Assembly: GCF_000814845.2 (NCBI RefSeq)
Contig: NZ_CP010431.2
Span: 372,001-436,000, forward strand
DNA: 64,000 nt
Origin: Pandoraea sputorum
GTDB lineage: Bacteria > Pseudomonadota > Gammaproteobacteria > Burkholderiales > Burkholderiaceae
Direction: 5' to 3'
Position 1 is the first letter of the stretch; every line of letters begins with the position of its first letter. Positions 36,031-44,409 of this stretch are shown here, one piece after another. Position numbers and translations under genes: made by a program. Below the pieces are notes generated by a model, which was not told where the DNA came from, did not search any database, and worked only from the letters and a program-made list of their open reading frames with translations.

Positions 36031-37652
36031 TCGCCACCTCCGTGTTGGTGAGACGGGTGAGATGAAGCAGGCTGCGCGGGGGCAGACGGTGTGGCTGGCG
36101 CAGATGGTGCAGATGGTGCAGATGGTGCAGATGGCGCGGCAGACGAGGACGATGCGACCGGCGCGGAAGCTTCCGTCGGCGAGGGCGATGCCGATGCTTC
36201 AGGCGTCCCGCCGCCAAGGCTCTCGCGAAACGCTGCATCGGCCAGCCAGTAATCGGACGTCGCGTCGATGTAGCCAAGGACCGCGTCGCGTTGCTCGCGC
36301 GCGTCCGTCAGCAAGTCGAAGACACTGGCGAGCATGCCGTTGTATCGCAGCAACCATTCGTCGGACACGCGCTGACGCATCGGGAGGATAGTCGTGCGGT
36401 AATGCTCGGCGATGTCCCACGCAGCGAGTGTCTGCGCGCGACGTGTGCGAACGTCCGCGCGCGCGGCAACGGCCGTATCGGCGAGACGGTCGACGCTTTG
36501 GCGATAGCGCGCTTCGGCACCGGCGATGCGTGTCGAACCCCAGTCGAATAGCGGCACTTCCAGCGAGATTTCGTAGCCGCGCTCGCTTGGGCTACCGGTA
36601 GCGCTGTTATTGCGATATGCCGTATCCAGTACGTTGACGAAGCGTGTGACGCGGGTCAGGCCGAGGTCGCTCGCGGTGGCATCGAGCGCAGCCCGTGCGG
36701 CACGCACGTCGGCACGTTCGCGCAGGGCCTGCGCTTCGGCGTCGGGCCATGCAGGACGAGGTGCGGGTAAGGCGGGCAGACGTTGCGGCAACGTGAAGCT
36801 CAGTTGCTGACCCCAGAGGCCCATTTGCCGTGCGAGCTGTTCGCGTGCGGCGTTGGCCTGCTCGCGGGCGCGTGCGAGACGCGCGGCCGTATCGGCGTAG
36901 ACAAGGTTCTCCTGCGTGCGCCGCATCGCACTGAAGTTGCCTGCACGCGCCATGCCGTCGGCGAGTTCGCTGGCAGCTTGTGTGGCGAGGGTCGTCTGCT
37001 CAAGGATCTGCACGCGCTCCTGTGCGGCAACGGCGTCGATCCATGCGCGGCGCGTGAGCGTCGCTTGTTCGACGATGGCTTGCGTCACCTGCGCCTGCAC
37101 CTGCGCGAACCGACGCGCCTCTACACGCGAAGCGAGCGGCATCGTGAGGACACGGACGAAGTCGATGCCCCATGTGCGTTCGATGCTGACATCGCCACCG
37201 CCTTGCACGCGCTGAAAGGAGAAGCGGGGATTGGGCAGACGTCCCGCCTGAACGAGCGACGCTTCGGCGATGCCGAGTTCCGCATACGTCGCCTGCAAGC
37301 CGCGATGGTTGAGCAGCGTGAGCTGGACGGCGGTGTCGATATCGATCGGGTGAGCCAGCAAGTCGTCGCGCTGTTTGGCGAGCGCTTGTGCTGCGGCGTC
37401 GTCGCGAGCCCAGACGGCTGATTTGCCGAGGCGTTGTTGCGCAGTGTCGGCAACCGAGGTGAAACCGCCGTCGTCGCTAAACGTTGCGCAACCGGACAGT
37501 ACCAGCGTCGCAATCGCGGCGAGGACCAGCGGCGATCGACGTGTGCGACGGGCCGTATCTGCAGCGCGACGATGCGGCCGGAATGCTGTGGCGCCGCGTG
37601 TGAGAGACGTGGAGACTGTCGCTGTCATGGGCGACAAATGAGCGCTCGTCAT
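36027..37652 (-). CDS. TolC-family outer-membrane efflux protein (copper operon)
   Basis: 541 residues. The N terminus has a long basic lead, then a lipoprotein-type signal (SPLVLAAIATLVLSGC). Two outer-membrane-factor repeats with long helices follow, for example LTLLNHRGLQATYAELGIAEASLVQAGRLPNP and DVRAARAALDATASDLGLTRV. The C terminus (about 495-541) is low complexity (Ser-Ala-Pro repeats) and ends SHPSHQHGGGE, with possible metal-binding His. No RND or membrane-fusion partners are present here. Start ATGA overlaps the preceding gene; start at 37652 chosen for this reason. Confidence 0.88.
   Translation of the reverse strand: MTSAHLSPMTATVSTSLTRGATAFRPHRRAADTARRTRRSPLVLAAIATLVLSGCATFSDDGGFTSVADTAQQRLGKSAVWARDDAAAQALAKQRDDLLAHPIDIDTAVQLTLLNHRGLQATYAELGIAEASLVQAGRLPNPRFSFQRVQGGGDVSIERTWGIDFVRVLTMPLASRVEARRFAQVQAQVTQAIVEQATLTRRAWIDAVAAQERVQILEQTTLATQAASELADGMARAGNFSAMRRTQENLVYADTAARLARAREQANAAREQLARQMGLWGQQLSFTLPQRLPALPAPRPAWPDAEAQALRERADVRAARAALDATASDLGLTRVTRFVNVLDTAYRNNSATGSPSERGYEISLEVPLFDWGSTRIAGAEARYRQSVDRLADTAVAARADVRTRRAQTLAAWDIAEHYRTTILPMRQRVSDEWLLRYNGMLASVFDLLTDAREQRDAVLGYIDATSDYWLADAAFRESLGGGTPEASASPSPTEASAPVASSSSAAPSAPSAPSAPSAPATPSAPAQPASSHPSHQHGGGE
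36100..36139 (-). repeat. 9-bp tandem repeat in the TolC-like gene
   Basis: Unit CAGATGGTG about four times on the plus strand, encoding the Ser-Ala-Pro tail repeats. The period of three codons preserves the frame. Confidence 0.85.
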
Positions 37653-38134
37653 TGCAGCCCTCCTTGTCCGCCATGACCGGCGTGCGGATCGACGGACACG
37701 CCGGGAGGCGACGTCATCGGCATGGCGTGTCCCATGTTTTCGTGGCCCGGTGTCACCGGGGCGGACGAAGGGGCCGTCGGCATGGCGTGTCCCATTGCTT
37801 CGTGGCCTGTCCTGGCGGGCGGATTCATGGCATGCCCGCTGTGGCTCGGCATGTCATGACCCGAACCGGACATCCCGGACATCCCGGACATGCCCGAAAC
37901 GCTGGCGTTCACCATGCGCCAGTCGCTTGTCGCGACGGATAGCGCGGGCCGGACGAAGTCGCTCAGCACGTCGGCGGGCAGTGGTCCGGCGGGGGCGTCG
38001 GGAGACGCGGGATCGTCGGAGGCGACCATGGGTGTCGCCGGTTCTGCGGCGACGGCGCCTAGCGAGCTCGCGCCCCACAGCGATAGCGCGACGGGCACAC
38101 ACAAGGCGTGCCGTCGAAAGGAAAGAAACATCAT
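37649..38134 (-). CDS. Periplasmic Met/His-rich copper-binding protein
   Basis: 161 residues from the ATG at 38134; the ATG at 38131 is also possible. A signal peptide (to about residue 30, LGAVAAE) is followed by a Pro/Ala/Asp-rich stretch and a metal-binding part: SGMSGMSGMSGSGHDMPSHSGH and two GHExMGHAMP repeats. The end is HAGHGGQGGLQ. This composition suits copper or silver sequestration. First gene of the operon. Its stop overlaps the TolC start (ATGA). Confidence 0.82.
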   Translation of the reverse strand: MMFLSFRRHALCVPVALSLWGASSLGAVAAEPATPMVASDDPASPDAPAGPLPADVLSDFVRPALSVATSDWRMVNASVSGMSGMSGMSGSGHDMPSHSGHAMNPPARTGHEAMGHAMPTAPSSAPVTPGHENMGHAMPMTSPPGVSVDPHAGHGGQGGLQ

Positions 38135-38451
38135 CGAAAGACTCGTCGATCTGGCGATGCCGGGCGTGGACACGCGCCTCGGAAGGCAGCGCGTACGGCA
38201 CGGCACCGCATGTTCATGGGGCAGACGGACTTACGACGTGAGTGACGAATGTGACGGAAGCGGCAGTCGCCTCAACGGCAGCGACCGCAACCGACACATC
38301 GACGGCAACAGGCAGATCAGGCGTAGCCGTGCCAGTCACGAGGTAGTTCGTAAATCAGTCTGACGGGGGAACGACGACGGCTGGGAATCGACCGGGCGCG
38401 CGTGCAGGCATCAGGCGATGCCGCAGCGACACAGGTCGCGATGCGAAGCCG

Positions 38452-38916
38452 TCAGATGGCGAGGGCTTTGGGGGGACGTTCGAGGACGGCAACGATGGCG
38501 CTGGTGGCCGACGTGCGAAGGAACGGAATGGCGGCAGACGGCTGTGCGTCCGGCACGCGCATCACGACGCTTTGCGGCAGGGCTGTGCAGACGACGCAAG
38601 CTGCGCAGGCAGAGCAACTGGCGTGTTGATTGTGCGACGTCTGTGATGACGCATGCGTGGCGTCGTGCGTATCGCTGACCGTGACTGTCGCCGCGTTTTC
38701 GTCGCCGTGATGGTGCATGCCGTACAGGGGGTCGCCGGGCATCGACGCGTGATGCATCGCCATGGTTGGCATGGCGTCGAGTGTCGCAACGGGCATGCGC
38801 TGCATCGAAGCCGCAGGCGTTCCCGGCGGGCAATGCGTGCGTAGCGCGGCCATGGCCTGTAGCGGCATGGTCACGCACAACAGCAACAGCACGAGGAGTT
38901 TGCGCCAGCGATTCAT
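38452..38916 (-). CDS. Cys/His-rich secreted protein (DUF2946-like)
   Basis: 154 residues from the ATG at 38916. The signal peptide ends at about residue 23 (PLQAMAA). The middle is rich in Met and His (MAMHHASMPGDPLYGMHHHGDE), followed by a cysteine cluster CSACAACVVCTAL (CxxCxxCxxC). This is like DUF2946 proteins next to copper genes. It lies 317 bases upstream of the Met/His-rich protein gene on the same strand; the intervening gap shows no further gene. Confidence 0.7.
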   Translation of the reverse strand: MNRWRKLLVLLLLCVTMPLQAMAALRTHCPPGTPAASMQRMPVATLDAMPTMAMHHASMPGDPLYGMHHHGDENAATVTVSDTHDATHASSQTSHNQHASCSACAACVVCTALPQSVVMRVPDAQPSAAIPFLRTSATSAIVAVLERPPKALAI

Positions 38917-39055
38917 GCTGCGCAGTCTAGCATCGCCTGCGCGCCGCTCGCAAATCGACGTGCGGCACCGTCGTGCGCATCGACGTTCGTCGACTGCCAT
39001 GCGGGCTTGCGACAATGCCGACGCCAACACCATACCCACGGCCACGCCCTCCGTC

Positions 39056-39460
39056 TCAATGCTCAAACAGATGGAACGTCTCGAAGTGCGTGCGTCGTCT
39101 CGACAGCGCGACGAGGTTCACGACGCACACCAGCGCGACGAGCACGAACAGCGGTGCGGAGACCTCGATGGTGTCGCGCGCGAGCAGCGAGACGAGCGTG
39201 AGCGCGACCATGAGCGTCAGCAGCACACGATGCAGCCACGCCGCGAGTTTCAAGTGCCGCTCGGATTGTGCGACGAGCACGACCAGTGAGACGTAAAACG
39301 GGGCCGCAATGACGGCGAGCACGCAGAGGGCGAGCAGCACGCCCAGCACGCTGGTCAGCAGTTCGTGCCCGTCGGCGGCGCTCGATTGCACGCCCACAAC
39401 GGTTGCTGCCGCCAGGTAGAGCAGCATCAGTCCATCCAGAACGATCGCGAGTCGGTTCAT
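39056..39460 (-). CDS. Four-helix membrane protein of unknown function
   Basis: 134 residues, four hydrophobic segments (about 7-25, 38-65, 75-92 and 97-115) and a basic C terminus with HFETFHLFEH. GGAGAG lies 8 bases before the start. I do not recognise a family. Located upstream of the copper genes on the same strand, but no metal motif is evident. Confidence 0.65.
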   Translation of the reverse strand: MNRLAIVLDGLMLLYLAAATVVGVQSSAADGHELLTSVLGVLLALCVLAVIAAPFYVSLVVLVAQSERHLKLAAWLHRVLLTLMVALTLVSLLARDTIEVSAPLFVLVALVCVVNLVALSRRRTHFETFHLFEH

Positions 39461-39680
39461 GACATCTCTCCGGCGTAAAAGAGTGCGGAGGTTCAGAGGT
39501 GCGCAGGCAAGTGTCCGGCGCAGTCAAATCGTCTGAGTCATCTGAAAAATGCGCTGAAAAAATCGCCGAAAAAGCGGTCCGAGATCCCGCCAGTGTCATG
39601 CGTCGGTCACCGGCGGCAGGCCAGACTAGCCGCGAATCACGATATTCCTGTGACAGCGGCCGACAATGCGAGTGCCGTCG

Positions 39681-40082
39681 TCAGCGTGGCGGTGCGGGCG
39701 TGGCGGAGGGGCGAGGTCGACCGTCCGTTTGCAACGCTTCAGGGAGCATCAGACCCAGCCAGATGGCCGCAGCATCGACTTCAGCCGGATCCGACGCCAC
39801 CTGTACGCGGTAGATTGCGACGTTGCCGCAATCGTCCCCGCAAAACAGATCGCGCTCGAGATCGGCGATGACGTCGAGCCGCTGCTGAACACGGTAGAAG
39901 CCCAGCGGCGTGAGGTCCTGCACCAGCGCAGCAAGTGTTTCGGGATAGAGAAACAGACGCGACGGCCAATGGCCGTGTCGATGGCGAAATTTACCGAGCG
40001 CACCCAGCACGTGCGCGAGCGTGCCGCCATGACCGCGAACGAAGTCGATCAGGTGCGGCGTGCCGTAACCATTGGTGTACAC
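39681..40082 (-). CDS. Hypothetical soluble protein, uncertain start
   Basis: 133 residues from the GTG at 40082, which has GGAG 5 bases upstream. The open frame continues to 40358, but over that region the sequence looks like structured RNA, so the short form is chosen. Between the two, LPGTHLREVNG may still be coding. The core is well ordered (YGTPHLIDFVRGHGG, RLFLYPETLAALVQDLTPLGFYRVQQRLDVIADLERDLFCGDDCG, AIWLGLMLPEAL). Ends Pro/Arg-rich. No family recognised. Confidence 0.5.
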   Translation of the reverse strand: MYTNGYGTPHLIDFVRGHGGTLAHVLGALGKFRHRHGHWPSRLFLYPETLAALVQDLTPLGFYRVQQRLDVIADLERDLFCGDDCGNVAIYRVQVASDPAEVDAAAIWLGLMLPEALQTDGRPRPSATPAPPR

Positions 40083-40129
40083 AAACGCTCCGTTGACTTC
40101 CCGAAGGTGAGTGCCCGGTAAATATTGGT

Positions 40130-40391
40130 CTTGTGATTCGATAGTTGCAGACCGGCACGCGTGGCGAAATCCGCACTTTCGCTTAATCCGTCGGCATGAG
40201 TGCCAACGCAGAAGCGTTAGCACAAATGGAAACCGGCGGGCTAAGCCGCCGGTTGAGGCCCCATCGGGGCATCGCCAGCCGCGTGTACCGGCGCGGCATG
40301 GTATGGGCCAAGGAGACTTGGCACCGAAGGGCATTGCCGTCATGCATCGGACCACCATCGGTCCCCGGCCGTGCCTATGCAGTTTGACTGC
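40130..40391 (-). ncRNA. Candidate structured RNA (long leader or sRNA) on the minus strand
   Basis: Downstream of a good sigma70-type promoter, five or more short perfect hairpins follow in about 200 bases: GGACC/GGTCC (40349-40364), GCCAAG-TCTC-CTTGGC (40307-40322), GCCCC-GAT-GGGGC (40258-40270), ACCGGCGG/CCGCCGGT (40232-40253) and a GTGC-AACGC/GCGTT-GCAC helix (40200-40223). No recognised RNA family fits (6S, SRP, tmRNA, RNase P, glycine and cobalamin types were considered). It could be the leader of the hypothetical gene at 39681 or a separate RNA. Boundaries are approximate. Confidence 0.45.
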
Positions 40392-40397
40392 GCTTTG

Positions 40398-40425
40398 AGT
40401 ATAGGTCGCGTGCGCCGCGTGCCAA
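40398..40425 (-). promoter_or_regulatory. Sigma70-type promoter for the structured RNA
   Basis: -35 TTGGCA (40420-40425), 16-base spacer, -10 TATACT (40398-40403) on the minus strand; start predicted near 40391. Nothing else is evident in the 40426-40647 gap. Confidence 0.55.
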
Positions 40426-40647
40426 TCGGCTTTTTGGATGAGCGCGCCGTCAATCCACGATGCGAACTATCAGGCACTTCCGAACTCGAATTGGCGCAAG
40501 TTTTCCCGTGTCACCGTGGTTTCGTCCGCGCGCACTTTGCGTTCTAATGTCACCATTCCAGGCGATATCGAAAGTGGTCCACGCCCGCATGACCCGGTCA
40601 CCCCCGGCGACCACTAACGCGCCATACCCCAGTCAGACATTCCAATA

Positions 40648-41166
40648 ATGGCAACGAACTCTTTTCAACGATGGGCTTTGCTGGCATGCGTATGTGCCGC
40701 ACAGTCGGCCTTCGCCGCCGACCAGTGCGAAGGCATTCTGATGCTGGCCAAGAGCGCTCAAACCGGCTTTGAAGACGTCTCCGGGCCGCTGGTGGCCAAG
40801 AATGAGCGCGGCGAGAGCTATCAAGCGACGTATTCGGTGCCCGGCGGCGATTGCAAGGTGTTTCGCGCGACCGGACTCGCCCCGACCTACGAGTGCATCT
40901 GGGATTACCAGAAGATCACGCCGATGGATTTGCGCAATCAGGCGCAGAAGTTCGCGACCGACATAGCGCGCTGCACGCGCGGTGTGACCACGATGCGCAC
41001 GACCACGACGAACCCGGCCGGGCTGCCCGCCGAATGGCAGAGCGCGAGCCGGAAGTACGCGCGTCCGGTCAATTTCACCATCACGGCGCAGGATCTCGTG
41101 ACGCCGCGCGGCGACCGTGTGCGTGAGATTTCGCTGTCGGTGGAAAAGCAGATCGGCGACAAGTGA
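40648..41166 (+). CDS. Secreted hypothetical protein with four cysteines
   Basis: 172 residues with a signal peptide ending AAQSAFA (about residue 23). The mature part has four Cys (QCEGI, GDCKV, YECIW, ARCTR), enough for two disulfides in the periplasm, and a beta-rich pattern ending in VREISLSVEKQIGDK. No family recognised. No strong ribosome binding site precedes the ATG. Confidence 0.68.
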   Translation: MATNSFQRWALLACVCAAQSAFAADQCEGILMLAKSAQTGFEDVSGPLVAKNERGESYQATYSVPGGDCKVFRATGLAPTYECIWDYQKITPMDLRNQAQKFATDIARCTRGVTTMRTTTTNPAGLPAEWQSASRKYARPVNFTITAQDLVTPRGDRVREISLSVEKQIGDK

Positions 41167-41355
41167 TTCGACGGGGCGTCGCCCCCTCGGGCCCGCCGGG
41201 CTTGGGTTTGCGGAGCTTTGTCCGGCAAGCCCGAAGCGCATTCGTCTCCCGGTTACGTCCCGGTTTTAGCCCAGTTACAAACGGTTGCAGACCGCATCGC
41301 GTATTAACATCTTTTCAGTCGACGCTCATTCGGCTGTCCCGGTAAAGTCATTCAT

Positions 41356-41428
41356 GAGGTGTATGGCGCATCGGCAATCCGCCGATGCGGGGCACACCTC
41401 GTGCAACCGGCCCCACCGTAGTGGCCGG
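41356..41428. other. Strong hairpins upstream of a small secreted-protein gene
   Basis: An outer helix GAGGTGT/ACACCTC (41356-41362 / 41394-41400) encloses a perfect GCATCGGC-AATCC-GCCGATGC stem (41368-41388). A second hairpin with CCGG ends follows at 41407-41428, next to the possible GGGAG site of the gene at 41448. It could be a 5' leader structure, or the terminator of the gene ending at 41166, but no T tract follows. Confidence 0.4.
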
Positions 41429-41447
41429 GAGATGTGGCTGAACCCAA

Positions 41448-41723
41448 ATGAGTGCGCGACTTCGCTGTTGTTTCCTGTTACTGCTGGTGTGTGCCTACCC
41501 TGCCTGGGCCGATGGCGGGCGTGGGCGCGAGATGCTGGACGTGAACAAGGCGTCGCTGCGCGAAGACATCAGCCGTTTCAACGCGGACCGGGGGCGTGGA
41601 CAGGCGGCTTACCCGAACTGGGCGTCGCCCGCCGAACCCCGTGAGCGTCAATACACACCGCAAGGCGAACCCCGCGGCCAGCGCGGCAATGAAGGCGGCG
41701 GACGCCGGGGCCGCGGCTTCTAA
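41448..41723 (+). CDS. Small secreted Arg/Gly-rich protein
   Basis: 91 residues. The signal peptide (residues 1-21) is SARLRCCFLLLLVCAYPAWA. The mature part is hydrophilic with GREMLDVNKASLREDISRFNADRGRGQAAYP, and the end is RGQRGNEGGGRRGRGF. It resembles short Burkholderiales envelope proteins of unknown role. Confidence 0.6.
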   Translation: MSARLRCCFLLLLVCAYPAWADGGRGREMLDVNKASLREDISRFNADRGRGQAAYPNWASPAEPRERQYTPQGEPRGQRGNEGGGRRGRGF

Positions 41724-42213
41724 GACGGCCGCACGAGGCTCACCCGCCCACCCGATGAGTGCACCCCCGACGCCTCACCAGAGTTCCACCGCTAAATCCT
41801 GTAGCACCCCTGCGTAGCCGTCCCCGATCTGCACCGAATGTTGCACATGTGCAACATTGGATGCGCTCTCTCCTCCCCAAAGACGTCCCTGAGTCGCCCT
41901 TGAGCGATGTCCATGATTCGCGCATCTCACGGCGAATGTGAGCGGTTGCTAACCCCGAAATATACGCGTTATATCAATCCCGTTATACCGGGATTAATTG
42001 TGGCGCGGATGGTCGTCCGAATTTTGTCTCCCCACCATTTCCCAGCCACTTCGTGTGGTGCATTTTTCCTTGCCGTTCCGGTCTTTCTGCGCACGGCGGG
42101 GCTGTGCGAGAATCACGGCCGTTTATCAGGGAGGCGCTTCTCGAAAGGGCGCCAGCAGGGTCCCGTGCAGGGCGGGAGCAGGCACACAAAATACATAAAC
42201 CAAGGAGAAGTCA
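41724..42213. promoter_or_regulatory. 490-base porin upstream region with an inverted repeat
   Basis: No credible gene. AATCCCG-TTATAC-CGGGATT at 41976-41995 is a 7-bp perfect inverted repeat in a locally A/T-rich stretch, a possible operator about 220 bases upstream of the porin start. AAGGAGAAG directly precedes the porin ATG. Confidence 0.4.
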
Positions 42214-43263
42214 ATGAAGCGCAGTATGGCCAAGGGCATGGGCGGGGCACTCGTTCTGGGCGCGTGCATGGGGGCGGTGAGCGCGCCGGCACTCGCACAA
42301 TCGAACGTCACGCTTTACGGTCAGGTCGACGCCTGGGTGGGCGCAGTCAAGAACCCGGGTAGCGACCGGGCCTGGACGCAGGGCGGTGGCGGCATGTCCA
42401 CGTCGTACTGGGGCATGAAGGGTAACGAAGACCTCGGCGGCGGCCTGAAGGCGGTCTTCGTGCTGGAAGACTTCTTCCGTCCGCAGAACGGTCAGTACGG
42501 CCGCTTCCAGGGCGACTCGATGTTCTCGCGCAACGCCTACGTCGGCTTGCAGTCGGACACGGCCGGCACCGTCACGATCGGTCGTCTGACCACGTCGTAC
42601 TTCGTCTCGACGATTCTGTTCAACCCGTTCGTCGATTCGTACACCTTCAGCCCGATGGTGTTTCACACCTTCATCGGTCAGGCCGGTCAGGGTGTCGTGG
42701 GCGACTCCGGCTGGAGCAACGCCGTGATGTACACCACGCCGAACTTCAAGGGGCTGACGGGCGCGGTCTCGTACGCCTTCGGCAACAAGGCGGGTGAAAC
42801 CGGGCAAAACAAGTGGAGCGCCTCCGCGCTGTACTTCAACGGCCCGTTCGCGGCGACCGTCGCTTACCAGCAGGTCAAGTTCGACTCGGTGCCCGACGAC
42901 ATGGCCGGCATCACGGGCTTTCGCAGCCAGCAAGCGCTGCAACTGGGCGCGACGTACGACCTGCAAGTCGTGAAGTTCTTCGGCCAGTACCAGTACATCC
43001 GCAACAACATCACCGGCGGCGGTGTGTCGGAGAACGGCGGCCAGCTCGGCGTGTCGGTGCCGCTGGGCAACGGCAAGGTGCTCGCTTCGTACGCGTACAC
43101 GAAGAGCTCGGGCGCGAGCAACGTCAACCGCAAGACGTGGGCACTCGGCTACGACTACAACCTGTCCAAGCGTACCGATATCTACGCCGCGTACATGAAC
43201 GACAAGGTCAGCACGATGTCGGGCGGTGACACCTTCGGTGGCGGCGTTCGCATGAAGTTCTGA
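42214..43263 (+). CDS. Gram-negative general porin (Burkholderia OmpC/OpcP type)
   Basis: 349 residues. Signal peptide 1-28 (ending APALA), then SNVTLYGQVDAWVG, the standard first beta strand of beta-proteobacterial porins. Other strands seen are TSYWGMKGNEDLGGGLKAVFVLEDFF, FSRNAYVGLQSDTAGTVTIGRL and, at the end, YNLSKRTDIYAAYMNDKVS closing with the C-terminal Phe (GGVRMKF) needed for outer-membrane assembly. It forms a trimeric 16-stranded channel for small hydrophilic solutes. AAGGAGAAG precedes the start. Monocistronic with a strong terminator. Confidence 0.95.
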   Translation: MKRSMAKGMGGALVLGACMGAVSAPALAQSNVTLYGQVDAWVGAVKNPGSDRAWTQGGGGMSTSYWGMKGNEDLGGGLKAVFVLEDFFRPQNGQYGRFQGDSMFSRNAYVGLQSDTAGTVTIGRLTTSYFVSTILFNPFVDSYTFSPMVFHTFIGQAGQGVVGDSGWSNAVMYTTPNFKGLTGAVSYAFGNKAGETGQNKWSASALYFNGPFAATVAYQQVKFDSVPDDMAGITGFRSQQALQLGATYDLQVVKFFGQYQYIRNNITGGGVSENGGQLGVSVPLGNGKVLASYAYTKSSGASNVNRKTWALGYDYNLSKRTDIYAAYMNDKVSTMSGGDTFGGGVRMKF

Positions 43264-43311
43264 CGCCACGGCGCGCGCGCATCCCATGCGCGTGACGGTG
43301 GAATCAGCCAA

Positions 43312-43342
43312 GGGGCAGACCGAAAGGGTCTGCCCCTTTTTC
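43312..43342 (+). terminator. Rho-independent terminator of the porin gene
   Basis: GGGGCAGACC-GAAA-GGGTCTGCCCC followed by TTTTTCTTT, 48 bases after the porin stop. Confidence 0.93.
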
Positions 43343-43504
43343 TTTGAGCGACGTCGGTGTGCGGCATGCGCCCCGTCAATCGCATTGGCCATTCCGCACA
43401 GCGGTTTCATGTGTCACCGATTCGACGTGTCCGCGCTATGATTTGTGCACCGCGCAAGACGGTATTTCCCGCCACCTTTCAAGCACAAACGGAGCAGAGA
43501 CGAC

Positions 43505-44353
43505 ATGACGATTCAACACGTAGGCATCATTGGCGCTGGCACGATGGGTAACGGTATCGCGCAGGCCTGTGCGGTGGCCGGACTGCCGGTGACGATGGTC
43601 GATATCAGCGACGCTGCCGTGCAAAAGGGCGTGGCCACGATTGCCGGGAGCCTCGACCGTTTGATCAAGAAAGACAAGCTCACCGCTGCCGACAAGGACG
43701 CCGCCCTCGCGCGCATTACGACGTCCACCGATTACGCCGCGCTGGGCACTGCCGATATCGTGATCGAAGCGGCTACCGAGAACTTCGACCTGAAGGTCAA
43801 GATTCTCAAGCAGCTCGAAGGCGCCGTGAAGGACGGGGCGATCCTCGCGTCGAATACGTCGTCAATCTCGATCACGAAGCTGGCGGCCGTCGTCGCAAAT
43901 CCCGACCGGTTCATCGGCATGCACTTCTTCAATCCGGTGCCGCTCATGGCCCTCGTGGAGCTCATTCGCGGACTGCAAACGAGCGACGAGACGCATGCGC
44001 GCGTTGACGCGCTGGCGCGTCAACTGGGTAAGTCCCCGATCACGGTGAAGAACGCGCCGGGCTTCGTCGTCAACCGGATTCTGGTGCCGATGATCAACGA
44101 AGCGTTCTTCGTGCTTGCGGAGAACCTCGCGTCGCCCGAAGAGATCGACGAAGGCATGAAGCTGGGTTGCAATCATCCGATCGGTCCGCTGGCGCTGGCC
44201 GACATGATCGGTCTGGACGTCTGCCTGTCGGTGATGAACGTCTACTTTGAGGAGTTCGCGGACTCGAAGTATCGTCCGTGCCCACTGCTCAAGGAGATGG
44301 TTGCGGCCGGTTATCTGGGGCGCAAGACGGGACGTGGCGTCTACACGTATTGA
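43505..44353 (+). CDS. hbd: 3-hydroxybutyryl-CoA dehydrogenase
   Basis: 282 residues from the ATG at 43505; the frame is open to 43445. The NAD-binding motif is HVGIIGAGTMGNGIAQACA (GxGxxG, residues 5-23). The 3HCDH signature is FFNPVPLMALVELIRG with the catalytic His in MHFFNPVP and its partner Glu. The C-terminal domain shows FVVNRILVPMINEAFFVL and MKLGCNHPIGPLALADMIGLDV. It oxidises 3-hydroxybutyryl-CoA with NAD or NADP. GGAG lies before the start. It may be called paaH in aromatic-pathway settings, but no such genes adjoin. Confidence 0.95.
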   Translation: MTIQHVGIIGAGTMGNGIAQACAVAGLPVTMVDISDAAVQKGVATIAGSLDRLIKKDKLTAADKDAALARITTSTDYAALGTADIVIEAATENFDLKVKILKQLEGAVKDGAILASNTSSISITKLAAVVANPDRFIGMHFFNPVPLMALVELIRGLQTSDETHARVDALARQLGKSPITVKNAPGFVVNRILVPMINEAFFVLAENLASPEEIDEGMKLGCNHPIGPLALADMIGLDVCLSVMNVYFEEFADSKYRPCPLLKEMVAAGYLGRKTGRGVYTY

Positions 44354-44363
44354 GTGATTTGAA

Positions 44364-44388
44364 TCCGGCGCGTGCAACGCGCGCCGGA
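44364..44388. terminator. GC-rich hairpin between convergent genes
   Basis: TCCGGCGCG-N7-CGCGCCGGA, 9-bp perfect stem, in the 56-base gap between the dehydrogenase stop and the end of paralogue E. There is no T tract, so it is only a possible terminator. Confidence 0.4.
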
Positions 44389-44409
44389 AGTTGTGCCGAC
44401 GCGCGGCGC

